Shown piece by piece: positions 1-8,377 of a DNA stretch of 64,000 bases (position 1 is the first letter of the stretch; each line of letters starts with the position of its first letter). Source of the stretch: Myxococcus stipitatus (lineage in GTDB: Bacteria > Myxococcota > Myxococcia > Myxococcales > Myxococcaceae); contig NZ_JAKCFI010000002.1 in assembly GCF_021412625.1 (NCBI RefSeq), forward strand, positions 372,001 through 436,000. The letters run 5' to 3'. Made by a program: the position numbers and the translations under genes. The notes below the pieces were generated by a model. That model saw only the letters and a program-made list of their open reading frames with translations, made no database searches and was not told the origin of the DNA.

Positions 1-1566
1 CTGCTCAGCGTCGACATCCCGGAGGCCTATGGCGGCGTGGGCCTGGACAAGACGACGTCGCTGCTGCTCGCGGAGGCGATGAGCCTCAACGGCTCCTGGT
101 CCGTCACCTTCGGCGCGCACACGGGCATCGGCACGCTGCCCATCGTCTGGTTCGGCAACGCGGCCCAGAAGGCGAAGTACCTGCCGAAGCTGGCCACCGG
201 CGAGTGGGTGGCGGCGTACGCGCTCACGGAGCAGGGCAGCGGCAGCGACGCGCTGGGCGCGAAGACGCGCGCGGTGCGCTCGCCGGACGGCAAGCACTGG
301 CTCCTCAACGGCTCCAAGCTCTACATCACCAACGCGGCCTTCGCGGACGTGTTCATCGTCTTCGCCAAGGTGGACGGAGACCGCTTCACCGGCTTCATCG
401 TGGAGAAGGACACCCCGGGGCTCACCGTGGGGCCGGAGGAGCACAAGATGGGCATCCGTGGCTCGTCCACGTGCCCGCTGTACTTCGAGGACGCGCGCGT
501 GCCCGTGGAGAACCTGCTGGGCGAGGTGGGCAAGGGGCACAAGATCGCCTTCAACATCCTCAATTACGGCCGGCTCAAGCTGGGCGCGGGCGTCATCGGC
601 GGCATGAAGCTGCAGCTGCACAACGCGCTGAAGTTCACGCAGGAGCGCAAGCAGTTCGGCACGCCCATCGTCCGCTTCCCGCTGTCGCGCGAGAAGCTGG
701 CGCGCATGGCGTCGCTCGTCTACGCGCTGGAGAGCATGACGTACCGCACGGCGGGGCTCGTCGACGCGCGGCTGGCCGGCCGGGACAAGGCCGCGCCGGA
801 CCACGAGGGCCACCTGCTGGCCGCCGTCGAGGAGTACGCCATCGAGTCGTCCATCATGAAGGTGTACGGGTCGGAGGCGCTCGGGCAGGTCGTCGACGAC
901 GCGGTGCAGCTGCACGGCGGCGCGGGCTACATCGAGGAGTACCCCGTCGAGCGCGCCTACCGCGACGCGCGCATCAACCGCATCTTCGAGGGCACCAACG
1001 AAATCAACCGCATGCTCATCACCGGCATGCTCCTCAAGCGCGCGGTGAAGGGCGACCTGCCGCTGTTCGCCGTGGCGGGCAACATCGCGGAGGAGCTGGA
1101 CCGGGGCGAGCTGCCCCGCGCCCGGACCGGGGACGCGCTCGCGCCCCAGGAGGTGGCCGCGGAGGTGGCCAAGCGCCTGGCGCTGCATGGCCTGCGCGTG
1201 GCGGCGGAGACCTTCGGCGCGGAGCTGGAGAACCACCAGGAGGTGCTCGCCGCGCTCTCCGACGTGGTGATGGACGCCTTCGCGCTGGACTCGCTGGTGA
1301 CGCGCACCCGCCTGACGGCGAGGGACGGCGCGCTCGACCCGCTGCGGCTCGCGCTGGTGCGCCTGTACGCGTTCGACAGCATCCCGCGCGCCTACGACAG
1401 GACGCGCCGCGCGCTGTGCGCCACGCTCGGGGGCGCCGCGCTGGAGAAGGAGCTCAAGCGGCTCGGCGCGCTCGACGTCTTCACGCCGTACAACCCCGCC
1501 GAACTGCGCGAGACGGTGATGACGGCCCTGGAGGCCCGGGACGGCTACCCGGTGACGTGGGACTGA
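1..1566 (+). CDS. Acyl-CoA dehydrogenase, long form (5' end outside window)
   Basis: The frame is open from base 1, so the N-terminus is missing; 521 residues are visible. Acyl-CoA dehydrogenases put the 2,3 double bond into acyl-CoA using FAD in fatty acid beta-oxidation. Visible marks are PEAYGGVGLDKTT at the left edge, the FAD/substrate signature YALTEQGSGSDA, the arginine-rich segment around ERKQFGTPI, and FEGTNEINR, whose Glu (visible residue 330) matches the catalytic base position. About 180 extra C-terminal residues after the core match the longer FadE-like subgroup rather than the 380-residue short-chain enzymes. It is convergent with the PilZ gene, with a hairpin between them. Chain-length specificity cannot be read from the sequence. 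Confidence 0.93.
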   Translation: MLSVDIPEAYGGVGLDKTTSLLLAEAMSLNGSWSVTFGAHTGIGTLPIVWFGNAAQKAKYLPKLATGEWVAAYALTEQGSGSDALGAKTRAVRSPDGKHWLLNGSKLYITNAAFADVFIVFAKVDGDRFTGFIVEKDTPGLTVGPEEHKMGIRGSSTCPLYFEDARVPVENLLGEVGKGHKIAFNILNYGRLKLGAGVIGGMKLQLHNALKFTQERKQFGTPIVRFPLSREKLARMASLVYALESMTYRTAGLVDARLAGRDKAAPDHEGHLLAAVEEYAIESSIMKVYGSEALGQVVDDAVQLHGGAGYIEEYPVERAYRDARINRIFEGTNEINRMLITGMLLKRAVKGDLPLFAVAGNIAEELDRGELPRARTGDALAPQEVAAEVAKRLALHGLRVAAETFGAELENHQEVLAALSDVVMDAFALDSLVTRTRLTARDGALDPLRLALVRLYAFDSIPRAYDRTRRALCATLGGAALEKELKRLGALDVFTPYNPAELRETVMTALEARDGYPVTWD

Positions 1567-1573
1567 GGGCGCA

Positions 1574-1596
1574 CCGTCACGGCATCCGCGTGACGG
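1574..1596. terminator. Hairpin at convergent junction
   Basis: Perfect 8-bp inverted repeat CCGTCACG/CGTGACGG with a 7-base loop. It lies 7 bases after the acyl-CoA dehydrogenase stop, and the left arm contains the stop codon of the opposing PilZ gene. There is no U-tract on either strand. Confidence 0.5.
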
Positions 1597-2287
1597 CGTC
1601 CATCCCGAAGCTCACCCGCGCCTTCCAGGGCGCGGGGGGCAGGGACTCCAGGGCGAGCAGCGCCTCCAGCCGCCGCTGCATCTCCGGCCGCAGCCGCCCG
1701 AAGGTCGCGCCCAGCCCCGGCGTCACCGTGTTGGTGTTCTTCCGGGGCACCGACGAGGTCCACACCACCTCGCCGTGCAAGAGCAGCGCGCCCTCCGTCA
1801 GGTCCATCTCCAGCAGGAACGGCGTCCCCACCCGCACGTGGCGGGGCAGGGCGGCCGCCTGGACCTCCAGCCCCACGCCGCCCCGGGAGATGTCGCGCAC
1901 CACGAAGCCCGGCGCGAACGGCGCCGCCTCCAGCGCGCGCAGGTGCAGGGGCAGCCGCGGGAAGCGCCGCAGCCCCTCCCGCTCCTGGACGGAGAAGATG
2001 CGTTGGATCATCGCGTCCAGCGCGGTGCGGTCCTCGCCCGCCCCGTAGCGCACCGTGAGCAGGTAGCCCCGCTCCTCGCGGGGGGGTTGGACCTGCACCA
2101 CCTCGCCATGGACCTCCACGGGCCTGGAGACCCCCCGCGCATGCAGCTCGAAGGTGAAGCGCGTCCCCAGCGGCAGGCCCCGGCGCGTCTCCAACGTGAC
2201 GCCGCCTTGACCCACGCTGCGCGTGTACTCCCCCACCAGGGACTGTGGGCTCTGATAGGCCACTTTCAGTCGCACGTTCGTGTTCAC
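1577..2287 (-). CDS. PilZ-domain protein, two PilZ-like modules
   Basis: A 236-residue cytoplasmic protein with two PilZ-like halves. The C-terminal half carries the c-di-GMP binding signature, RRFPRLPL (RxxxR) followed by DISRGGVGLEV (D/NxSxxG). The N-terminal half keeps the fold-like SVGQGGVTLET segment but lacks a clear arginine motif, so it may be a non-binding YcgR-N-like module. PilZ proteins pass c-di-GMP signals to motility, polysaccharide or transcription machinery; the target here is unknown. The GTG at 2287 was chosen because homology-like sequence starts there and a GGAAGAG/AGAG purine stretch lies upstream. The frame stays open to an ATG near 2518, but that extension looks non-coding. 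Confidence 0.85.
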   Translation of the reverse strand: MNTNVRLKVAYQSPQSLVGEYTRSVGQGGVTLETRRGLPLGTRFTFELHARGVSRPVEVHGEVVQVQPPREERGYLLTVRYGAGEDRTALDAMIQRIFSVQEREGLRRFPRLPLHLRALEAAPFAPGFVVRDISRGGVGLEVQAAALPRHVRVGTPFLLEMDLTEGALLLHGEVVWTSSVPRKNTNTVTPGLGATFGRLRPEMQRRLEALLALESLPPAPWKARVSFGMDAVTRMP

Positions 2288-2366
2288 GCGACTGACACTC
2301 TGCGCTCTTCCAGGGGGGAGCTCAAGTTTACCCCAGCGCCATGGGTAGGACGCTGTGACGCGGCAA

Positions 2367-2386
2367 ACACCTGACCTTCCAGGTGT
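2367..2386. promoter_or_regulatory. 7-bp dyad between PilZ gene and mraZ promoter
   Basis: Perfect inverted repeat ACACCTG/CAGGTGT with a 6-base spacer, in the divergent intergenic region 80 bases upstream of the PilZ GTG and 60 bases upstream of the mraZ -35 box. It could be an operator or a small hairpin; nothing identifies the binding protein. Confidence 0.3.
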
Positions 2387-2445
2387 GACGGCCTGTCTGG
2401 ATGTCAGGGACCCACCGGCGGGGTGTTCCAGCCTGTTGCGCTTTC

Positions 2446-2475
2446 TTGACCCCCCCCGGGGGCCCGCGTATGAAT
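2446..2475 (+). promoter_or_regulatory. sigma-70-type promoter for the dcw cluster
   Basis: TTGACC at 2446-2451 and TATGAA at 2469-2474 are separated by exactly 17 bases. A start site is expected near 2481, giving a leader of about 70 bases before mraZ. This is the best promoter-like element in the 5' part of the window, where the mur/fts genes follow each other with few gaps. Confidence 0.7.
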
Positions 2476-2487
2476 GCCGCCCGAGAG

Positions 2488-2512
2488 TGGCAAGAAGTGG
2501 GAAGGAGTGGAG
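2488..2512 (+). promoter_or_regulatory. MraZ-binding repeats (three, 10-base period)
   Basis: TGGCA, TGGGA and TGGAG start at 2488, 2498 and 2508, each separated by 5 bases. MraZ is known to autoregulate dcw operons by binding TGGGN repeats with 5-base spacers upstream of its own gene. Here the repeats sit just downstream of the predicted start site, where binding would block transcription. Confidence 0.75.
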
Positions 2513-2551
2513 CTTCATCCCGTGGTTGGGTGAAAAGGTGGATCATCCCCC

Positions 2552-3004
2552 GTGTTCCGAGGCGTCTATGAGCACCAGATCGACGGGAAGGGGCGGACCA
2601 GCCTCCCGGCGAAGCTCCGGGAGACGCTGGTGGGGGCGTACGACGAGCGGCTCATCGTCACGACGGCGCTGGACCGGTGCCTGCACGCGTACCCGGTGCG
2701 GGAGTGGGAGGCGCTGGAGGCCTCACTCGCCCGGCGCAATCCCATGGAGCCCGGGGTGAAGACGCTGATGCGCCTGTACGTGGCCAGCGCCCAGGAGTGC
2801 CCGCTGGATCGGCTGGGGCGGTTGCTGATTCCCCCCTCGCTCCGGACCTACGCGGGGTTGGAGAAGGACGTGGTGTGGGCGGGGATGGTGAAGGTCATCG
2901 AACTCTGGAGCCGCGAGGGCTGGGCCAAGGCCCAGGAAGAGGCCCGCCAGGAGGCGGCCTCCGCGGACGTGATGAAGGTGCTCTCCGAGCTGCGGCATCA
3001 ATAG
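2552..3004 (+). CDS. mraZ: Transcriptional regulator MraZ
   Basis: A 150-residue protein with two AbrB-like MraZ domains. The first begins [20 protein letters not shown] and the second carries the conserved core around [16 protein letters not shown]. MraZ forms a ring-shaped oligomer that binds direct repeats upstream of its own gene and represses or tunes the dcw operon. The GTG start at 2552 has AGGTGG about 9 bases upstream. It is the first gene of the cluster, as in most bacteria, and is followed after 46 bases by the STAS gene rather than directly by rsmH. Confidence 0.96.
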   Translation: MFRGVYEHQIDGKGRTSLPAKLRETLVGAYDERLIVTTALDRCLHAYPVREWEALEASLARRNPMEPGVKTLMRLYVASAQECPLDRLGRLLIPPSLRTYAGLEKDVVWAGMVKVIELWSREGWAKAQEEARQEAASADVMKVLSELRHQ

Positions 3005-3050
3005 CCGGAAAGTCGACAGAAGCAGGCAGTGCCAGGAGGGTGGCAAGCGT

Positions 3051-3437
3051 ATGAATCAGGTTCTGGAGGTGCGGCGAAGGGCGGCGAGCGCGCTGGCGGG
3101 TGCCGAGCGCGTGGAGACGCTGATGCTCGAGGGCGAGCTGAGCGAGCAGGACCTGCTGGACGTCTGCGACGACCTCACCCGGCGCATGCAGCGGGGCCTG
3201 CGCCAGGTGGTGGTGGACCTGTCCGACGTGGGGCACCTGAACTACAAGGGCGTCAAGCCGCTGATGACGCGCGCGGAGGCCTTCCGCCGCACCGGTGGCG
3301 ACCTGAAGCTGTCCGGGCTGTCGCCGTACCTGGCCGCCATCTTCCGCGCGGCCGGCGCGCACGACGCCTTCGAAATCTACCCGCATATGAACGACGCCCG
3401 CGCCGCCTTCGCCCTCGCGCGGGCTCCCTTCGTCTGA
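3051..3437 (+). CDS. STAS-domain protein in the dcw operon
   Basis: A 128-residue single STAS domain (anti-sigma-factor-antagonist fold). VVVDLSDVGHLNYKGVKPLM occupies the place where SpoIIAA-type proteins have D-L-S-x-V-x-F-I-D-S-S-G; the phosphorylatable Ser is replaced by Tyr/Lys. A strong ribosome site, AGGAGGG, precedes the ATG at 3051. It lies between mraZ and rsmH, and its stop codon abuts the rsmH GTG, so it is almost certainly cotranscribed and translationally coupled. Known STAS proteins act in partner-switching with anti-sigma kinases or as docking modules; without the Ser a constitutive binding role is more likely (inference). Confidence 0.85.
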   Translation: MNQVLEVRRRAASALAGAERVETLMLEGELSEQDLLDVCDDLTRRMQRGLRQVVVDLSDVGHLNYKGVKPLMTRAEAFRRTGGDLKLSGLSPYLAAIFRAAGAHDAFEIYPHMNDARAAFALARAPFV

Positions 3438-4358
3438 GTGCCAGTGGGGGACTTGGACTTCCAGCACCAGACGGTCCTTCTGCGTGAAGCGGTGGAGCTG
3501 CTGCAGCCGGGAGCGGGCAAGGTGATCATCGACGGCACACTGGGTGGTGGTGGCCACACGGAGGCGCTCCTGGCCCGGGGTGCGTCCGTGGTGGGCGTCG
3601 ACCGCGACCCGGTGGCGCTCGCCGCCGCCTCCGCCCGCGTGGGCCCCAGCGCCCGCTTCCAGCCGCGCCAGGGCAACTTCGCGGACCTGCCCCGCGTGGC
3701 CGCGGACCTGCTCCCGGTGGACGGCGTGCTGGTGGACCTGGGCGTCTCCTCGCCCCAGCTCGACGTGGCCGAGCGCGGCTTCTCCTTCAACAAGGACGGC
3801 CCGCTGGACATGCGCATGGGGCCGGACGGGCCCACCGCCGCGGAGCTCATCGCCACCACGGACGAGGCGGAGCTCGTGCGCATCCTCAAGGAGTACGGCG
3901 AGGAGCCCTTTGCGCGGCCCATCGCCCGCGAGCTCAAGCGCGCGCTGCCCACGCGCACGCTGGAGGCCGCGGAGGTGGTCAAGCGCGCGGTGCCGCGCAA
4001 GGCGTGGCCCACCCGCATCCACGTGGCCACCCGGACGTTCCAGGCGCTGCGCATGGCGGTCAACGGGGAGCTGGAGGCGCTGGACGCGCTGCTCTTCGCG
4101 CTGCCGGGCCTCCTCAAGGTGGGGGGGCGCGCCGCCGTCATCTCCTTCCATTCGCTGGAGGACCGGAAGGTGAAGGAGTCCTTCCGCGCGCTGGCGGGGC
4201 AGTGCACGTGCCCGCCCGGCCTGCCGGTGTGCGCCTGCCAGAGCGTGGGCGACTTCCAGGTGGTGACGAAGAAGGCCGTGGCCGCCTCGGAGGAAGAGGT
4301 GGAGGCCAACCCCCGCTCTCGAAGCGCGCACCTGCGCGTGGTGGAGAAAGTGCGATGA
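3438..4358 (+). CDS. rsmH: 16S rRNA m4C1402 methyltransferase RsmH (MraW)
   Basis: A 306-residue SAM-dependent methyltransferase that N4-methylates C1402 in the 16S rRNA decoding centre. Visible marks are the start [13 protein letters not shown], the SAM-binding motif [28 protein letters not shown], and the catalytic-region [13 protein letters not shown] near the end. The GTG start at 3438 directly follows the stop of the STAS gene; a second GTG at 3444 is possible. The stop overlaps the ATG of ftsL (ATGA), as expected for the coupled mraW-ftsL pair. Length is usual for the family. Confidence 0.97.
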   Translation: MPVGDLDFQHQTVLLREAVELLQPGAGKVIIDGTLGGGGHTEALLARGASVVGVDRDPVALAAASARVGPSARFQPRQGNFADLPRVAADLLPVDGVLVDLGVSSPQLDVAERGFSFNKDGPLDMRMGPDGPTAAELIATTDEAELVRILKEYGEEPFARPIARELKRALPTRTLEAAEVVKRAVPRKAWPTRIHVATRTFQALRMAVNGELEALDALLFALPGLLKVGGRAAVISFHSLEDRKVKESFRALAGQCTCPPGLPVCACQSVGDFQVVTKKAVAASEEEVEANPRSRSAHLRVVEKVR

Positions 4359-4750
4359 GCAAGGCGTCGTCCCAGCGTGGCTCCGTGTCGGTGACCGGCG
4401 TGCTGCTGCACCTGCTGCCGGCTGTCCTCCTCTTCACGCTGTTCGCGGCGGTGGGCATCCTCCACGTCACCAGCCGCGTCATGGTGGTGGACATGGGCTA
4501 CCGCCTGTCGCGCGCGGAGGCGGAGAGCCGCACCCTCACCCGGGAGAACGACCGGCTGAAGCTGGAGCTGGCCACCCTCAAGGCGCCCACGCGCCTGGAG
4601 CGCGTCGCGCGCGAGCAGCTCGGCATGTCCATGCCCGCGGGCAGCGCGGTGGTGTCGCTGGGCGCGGACGCCCCGGCGCGCGCCAGCGCCTCCGCCAGCC
4701 CCGACAAGCCCGGCGTGCGCGTGGCCGGCCGTGGGGGCGCGGCCCGGTGA
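4355..4750 (+). CDS. ftsL: Cell division protein FtsL
   Basis: A 131-residue bitopic membrane protein with a short basic cytoplasmic tail, one membrane segment (about residues 15-36, [20 protein letters not shown]), then a periplasmic coiled coil (residues 50-75, [19 protein letters not shown]) and an [11 protein letters not shown] motif typical of FtsL. FtsL joins FtsQ and FtsB in the complex that activates FtsW-FtsI. The ATG overlaps the rsmH stop and the stop overlaps the ftsI GTG. The last 35 residues are Ala/Ser/Pro rich and look disordered. Identification rests on position and topology because FtsL sequences are poorly conserved. Confidence 0.9.
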   Translation: MSKASSQRGSVSVTGVLLHLLPAVLLFTLFAAVGILHVTSRVMVVDMGYRLSRAEAESRTLTRENDRLKLELATLKAPTRLERVAREQLGMSMPAGSAVVSLGADAPARASASASPDKPGVRVAGRGGAAR

Positions 4751-6768
4751 GGGACTTCAAGGCGACCCGGGCCCCGGAGCCCAACGCGAAGTGGCTGAAG
4801 CTGCGGGTGAGGCTGCTGTTCGGGCTGTTCCTGCTGCTGCTGGGGGTCGCCTTCGGCCGGGCCGTGCAGCTGCAGGTCTTCGAACAGGAGAAGCTGCGGG
4901 GCCTGGCGCAGGACCAGTACGTCCGCCAGATTGAAATCCCCGCCCGCCGGGGCGACATCTTCGACCGGCGCGGCGCGCCGCTGGCCCAGAGCGTGGAGGT
5001 GGACTCCATCTGGGTGGACCCGTCCCTCCTGCCCGACGTGAAGCAGGCGTCGCGCGCCATGGCCAAGGCCCTGAAGGTGGACGCCGACGAGCTGTTCGCC
5101 CGGCTGACGCGCGCCAAGCGCTTCGCCTGGGTCAAGCGCCAGGCCAAGCCCGCGGAGGTCTCCGCCATCCAGGCCCTGGGGCTCCCCGGCCTGGGCTTCA
5201 CCAAGGAGCCCAAGCGCTTCTATCCGCAGCGCGAGCTGGGCGCGCACGTGGTGGGCATGGTGGGCATGGACGGCAAGGGCCTGGAGGGCCTGGAGCTGGC
5301 CTTCGAGGACGAGCTGTCCGGGCAGAACTCGCGCATGTCCGGCTTCCGCGACGCCAAGGGCCGCAAGCTGATGGTCCAGGGCGCCATGGATCCGCTGGAG
5401 CGCCAGGGCGCCGCCGTCACGCTGACGCTGGACCGCCACCTCCAGTACGTCGCGGAGAAGTCGCTCTCCAAGGCGGTGGAGGAGGCCCGGGGCATCGCCG
5501 GCATGGTGGTGGTGCTGGACCCCAAGACGGGCGAGCTGCTCGCCCTGGCCAACTACCCCCGCTTCAACCCCAACACCCCGGAGGCCAGCTCCCGGGCGGG
5601 CATGCGCAACCGCGCCGCGCTGGACACCTTCGAGCCGGGCTCCACCACCAAGCCCTTCGTGGTGGCCACCGCGCTGGACCAGAAGGCCATCACCGCGGAC
5701 AGCACCTTCTTCTGCGAGAACGGCGCCTGGCGCGTGGGCCGTCACGTCATCAACGACCACGGCTCCCATGGCTGGATGGCGCCTCGCGGCATCCTCCAGA
5801 CGTCCTCCAACATCTGCATGGCGAAGATCGCCCAGCAGCTGGGTCGCGAGAAGATGGTGGCCGGCTACCACGCCTTCGGCTTCGCCGAGCGCACCGGCCT
5901 GGCGCTGCCCGGCGAGGGCCGCGGCGTCATCCCCTTCCCCAAGGCGGAGATCTCCCTGGCGACGCAGTCCTTCGGCCAGGGCATGACCGCCACCGCCGTC
6001 CAGATTGCCGCCGCCTACGGCGCGCTGGCCAACGACGGCGTGCTGATGCGGCCCTACCTGGTGTCCAGGGTCGTCGACCCGGACGGGGTGGTGCTGCTGG
6101 AGAACCGCCCCACGGAGGTCCGCCGGGCGGTGTCCGCCAAGGTGGCCCGGGAGGTCGTGGGCATGCTCGAGAGCGTGGTGGTCAAGGGAGGCACCGCCAC
6201 GCGCGCCGCCATGGAGGAGTACCGGGTCGCCGGCAAGACGGGCACCGCCCAGAAGGCGGACCCGGTCGCCCGGGGGTACTCCGACAAGCGGATTGCTTCC
6301 TTCGCGGGTGTCGTACCAGCCGAGGATCCACGCGTGGTCATCCTCGTCGTGGTGGACGAACCCAAGACGGACGTGTACGGGGGGTTCGTGGCTGCCCCTG
6401 CTTTCAAGGAAATTGCGACCGCTGCCATGGCCCACCTGGCCGTGCCCCCGTCTCGGACGGTGGCACCCGGGGGGGCCGTGGCCGCCGTGTCCGCGACGCC
6501 CGCCGCGGCGAAGCCGGGGGCCACCAAGGCCCCCGAGCCCACCCGGCCGGCGCTCGAGGACGCGGTGACGGAGGCCCCGGAGCCTGGCACGGTGCGTGTG
6601 CCGGACGTCCAGGGTGCCGGCGGTCGTGAGGCCGTGGTGAAGCTTCTCGCCGCGGCGTTGGAGCCACAGGTATTGGGAAGTGGACGAGTGGTGTCTCAAA
6701 CCCCCGCCGCCGGCGCACTGGTGGAGAAGGGGGCCCGGGTGACGCTGGAGCTTGCCACGCGGCAATGA
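4747..6768 (+). CDS. ftsI: Septal peptidoglycan transpeptidase FtsI (PBP3-like) with PASTA domain
   Basis: A 673-residue class B penicillin-binding protein that cross-links septal peptidoglycan with FtsW. Order: cytoplasmic tail, one membrane anchor (about residues 25-45), PBP dimerisation domain with ARRGDIFDRRG, transpeptidase domain with the nucleophile in STTK (Ser299), SSN (353-355) and KTG (497-499), an Ala/Pro linker, and one C-terminal PASTA domain (about 618-673, starting VPDVQGAGGREAV). A PASTA domain on the division PBP is common in Gram-positives (SpoVD/PBP2x) and unusual in E. coli-type FtsI. The GTG start overlaps the ftsL stop. Confidence 0.95.
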   Translation: MRDFKATRAPEPNAKWLKLRVRLLFGLFLLLLGVAFGRAVQLQVFEQEKLRGLAQDQYVRQIEIPARRGDIFDRRGAPLAQSVEVDSIWVDPSLLPDVKQASRAMAKALKVDADELFARLTRAKRFAWVKRQAKPAEVSAIQALGLPGLGFTKEPKRFYPQRELGAHVVGMVGMDGKGLEGLELAFEDELSGQNSRMSGFRDAKGRKLMVQGAMDPLERQGAAVTLTLDRHLQYVAEKSLSKAVEEARGIAGMVVVLDPKTGELLALANYPRFNPNTPEASSRAGMRNRAALDTFEPGSTTKPFVVATALDQKAITADSTFFCENGAWRVGRHVINDHGSHGWMAPRGILQTSSNICMAKIAQQLGREKMVAGYHAFGFAERTGLALPGEGRGVIPFPKAEISLATQSFGQGMTATAVQIAAAYGALANDGVLMRPYLVSRVVDPDGVVLLENRPTEVRRAVSAKVAREVVGMLESVVVKGGTATRAAMEEYRVAGKTGTAQKADPVARGYSDKRIASFAGVVPAEDPRVVILVVVDEPKTDVYGGFVAAPAFKEIATAAMAHLAVPPSRTVAPGGAVAAVSATPAAAKPGATKAPEPTRPALEDAVTEAPEPGTVRVPDVQGAGGREAVVKLLAAALEPQVLGSGRVVSQTPAAGALVEKGARVTLELATRQ

Positions 6769-6819
6769 GGCCGCGCCCGCTCCAGGCCCCGCGCTTGCAA
6801 TGCGTGTGAAGGGGAAGAG

Positions 6820-8340
6820 ATGAAGCTGACGGATGTCCTCGCAGGGTGTGGTGCCGAGCAGACCTCGGGTGGTCGTTCCGCGGTCGACGTCACCGGTGTG
6901 ACCCAGGACTCGCGGCATGTGAAGCCCGGCGACCTCTTCGTCGCCATTCCGGGCACCAAGGAGGATGGTGCCCAGTTCATCGGAGAGGCCGTGTCGCGCG
7001 GCGCCGTGGCGGTGGTCTCCGAGCGGCCGGTTCCCTCCTCGCAGGTGCCTTTCTTCAAGGTGGGCAGCGCGCGCAAGGCGCTCGCCCTCATCGCCGCCAA
7101 CTTCCATGGCCGCCCGGCCGACAAGCTCACGTTGCTGGGCGTCACCGGCACCAACGGGAAGACGACGACCACGTACCTGCTGGAGGCGATGAGCACCGCG
7201 GCGTACGCGTCGACGGGTGTCATCGGCACGCTGGGCTACAAGTACGGCGGGCGCACGGTGTCGACGGCGAACACCACCCCGGATGCGCTGGAGCTGCACC
7301 GCATCTTCCGGGAGATGGTGGACGCGGGCGTGGAGACGGTGGTGATGGAGGTGTCCAGCCACGCGCTCGCGCAGGAGCGCGTGCACGGGCTCACCTTCAA
7401 GGCCGCGGGCTTCTCCAACCTGAGCCGGGACCACCTCGACTACCACAAGGACATGGAGGACTACTTCCAGTCCAAGCGCAAGCTCTTCGCGGAGTGCCTG
7501 TCCGCCACGGGCGTGGCCGTGGTCAACGGTGACGACACCTACGCCAGCCGCATCTACAACGAGCTGCGCGGCCAGAAGCGCATGGCGTGGAAGTTCTCGC
7601 GCCTGGGCAACGGGGAGATCTCCGCCGCGGACGTGAGCTTCACGCTCGGCGGCATCAAGGGCACGCTGAAGACGCCCGCGGGCGACATCCCGCTCAAGAG
7701 CCGGCTGCTCGGGCCCCACAACCTGGAGAACATCCTCCTGGCGGCGGGCATCGGCCTGGGCGCGGGCTTCTCCCGGCGCGAGGTGCAGGAGGGCATCGAG
7801 CGCATGACGCCGGTGGCCGGCCGCATGGAGCGCGTGGAGAACTACGGCCCCGGCGGCGCCCCCGCGGTGCTGGTGGACTACGCGCACACGGACGACGCGC
7901 TCAAGCGCGCGCTGGAGGCCTCGCGGGCGCTGGCCAAGGGCCGCGTCATCGTCGTCTTCGGCTGCGGCGGCGACCGCGACAAGGGCAAGCGCCCGCTGAT
8001 GGGCGCGGTGGCCGCGGAGGCCGCGGACCTGGCCGTCGTCACCAGCGACAACCCGCGCACGGAGGACCCGGACGAGATCATCGGCCAGGTGACGCCGGGC
8101 CTGGAGAAGGGCGGCCTGCGCCGCATCTCCGCGGGCAAGGCCAAGTCCGGCGAGAAGGGCTACCTGGTGGACGCGGACCGCCGCGCCGCCATCGAGCAGG
8201 CCATTGGCCTGGCGACGGGCGACGACGTCGTCCTCATCGCCGGCAAGGGCCACGAGACGTACCAGCAGGTGGGCCAGGAGAAGCTCAACTTCGACGACCG
8301 CAAGGTGGCCGAGAAGGCGCTCGCGAGCCGGACTCCCTGA
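6820..8340 (+). CDS. murE: UDP-MurNAc-L-Ala-D-Glu:meso-diaminopimelate ligase MurE
   Basis: A 506-residue ATP-dependent cytoplasmic Mur ligase adding the third residue of the stem peptide. It shows the Mur ligase P-loop GVTGTNGKTT (107-116), the central-domain HALAQERVHGL segment, and DNPR (410-413), the motif that binds meso-diaminopimelate, so the cell wall should be DAP type. A GGGGAAGAG ribosome site precedes the ATG, 51 bases after ftsI. Length and domain order match the family. Confidence 0.97.
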   Translation: MKLTDVLAGCGAEQTSGGRSAVDVTGVTQDSRHVKPGDLFVAIPGTKEDGAQFIGEAVSRGAVAVVSERPVPSSQVPFFKVGSARKALALIAANFHGRPADKLTLLGVTGTNGKTTTTYLLEAMSTAAYASTGVIGTLGYKYGGRTVSTANTTPDALELHRIFREMVDAGVETVVMEVSSHALAQERVHGLTFKAAGFSNLSRDHLDYHKDMEDYFQSKRKLFAECLSATGVAVVNGDDTYASRIYNELRGQKRMAWKFSRLGNGEISAADVSFTLGGIKGTLKTPAGDIPLKSRLLGPHNLENILLAAGIGLGAGFSRREVQEGIERMTPVAGRMERVENYGPGGAPAVLVDYAHTDDALKRALEASRALAKGRVIVVFGCGGDRDKGKRPLMGAVAAEAADLAVVTSDNPRTEDPDEIIGQVTPGLEKGGLRRISAGKAKSGEKGYLVDADRRAAIEQAIGLATGDDVVLIAGKGHETYQQVGQEKLNFDDRKVAEKALASRTP

Positions 8341-8377
8341 GCACGGCGGCGCTCGGGCGAGGACGCCCCACACCCCT

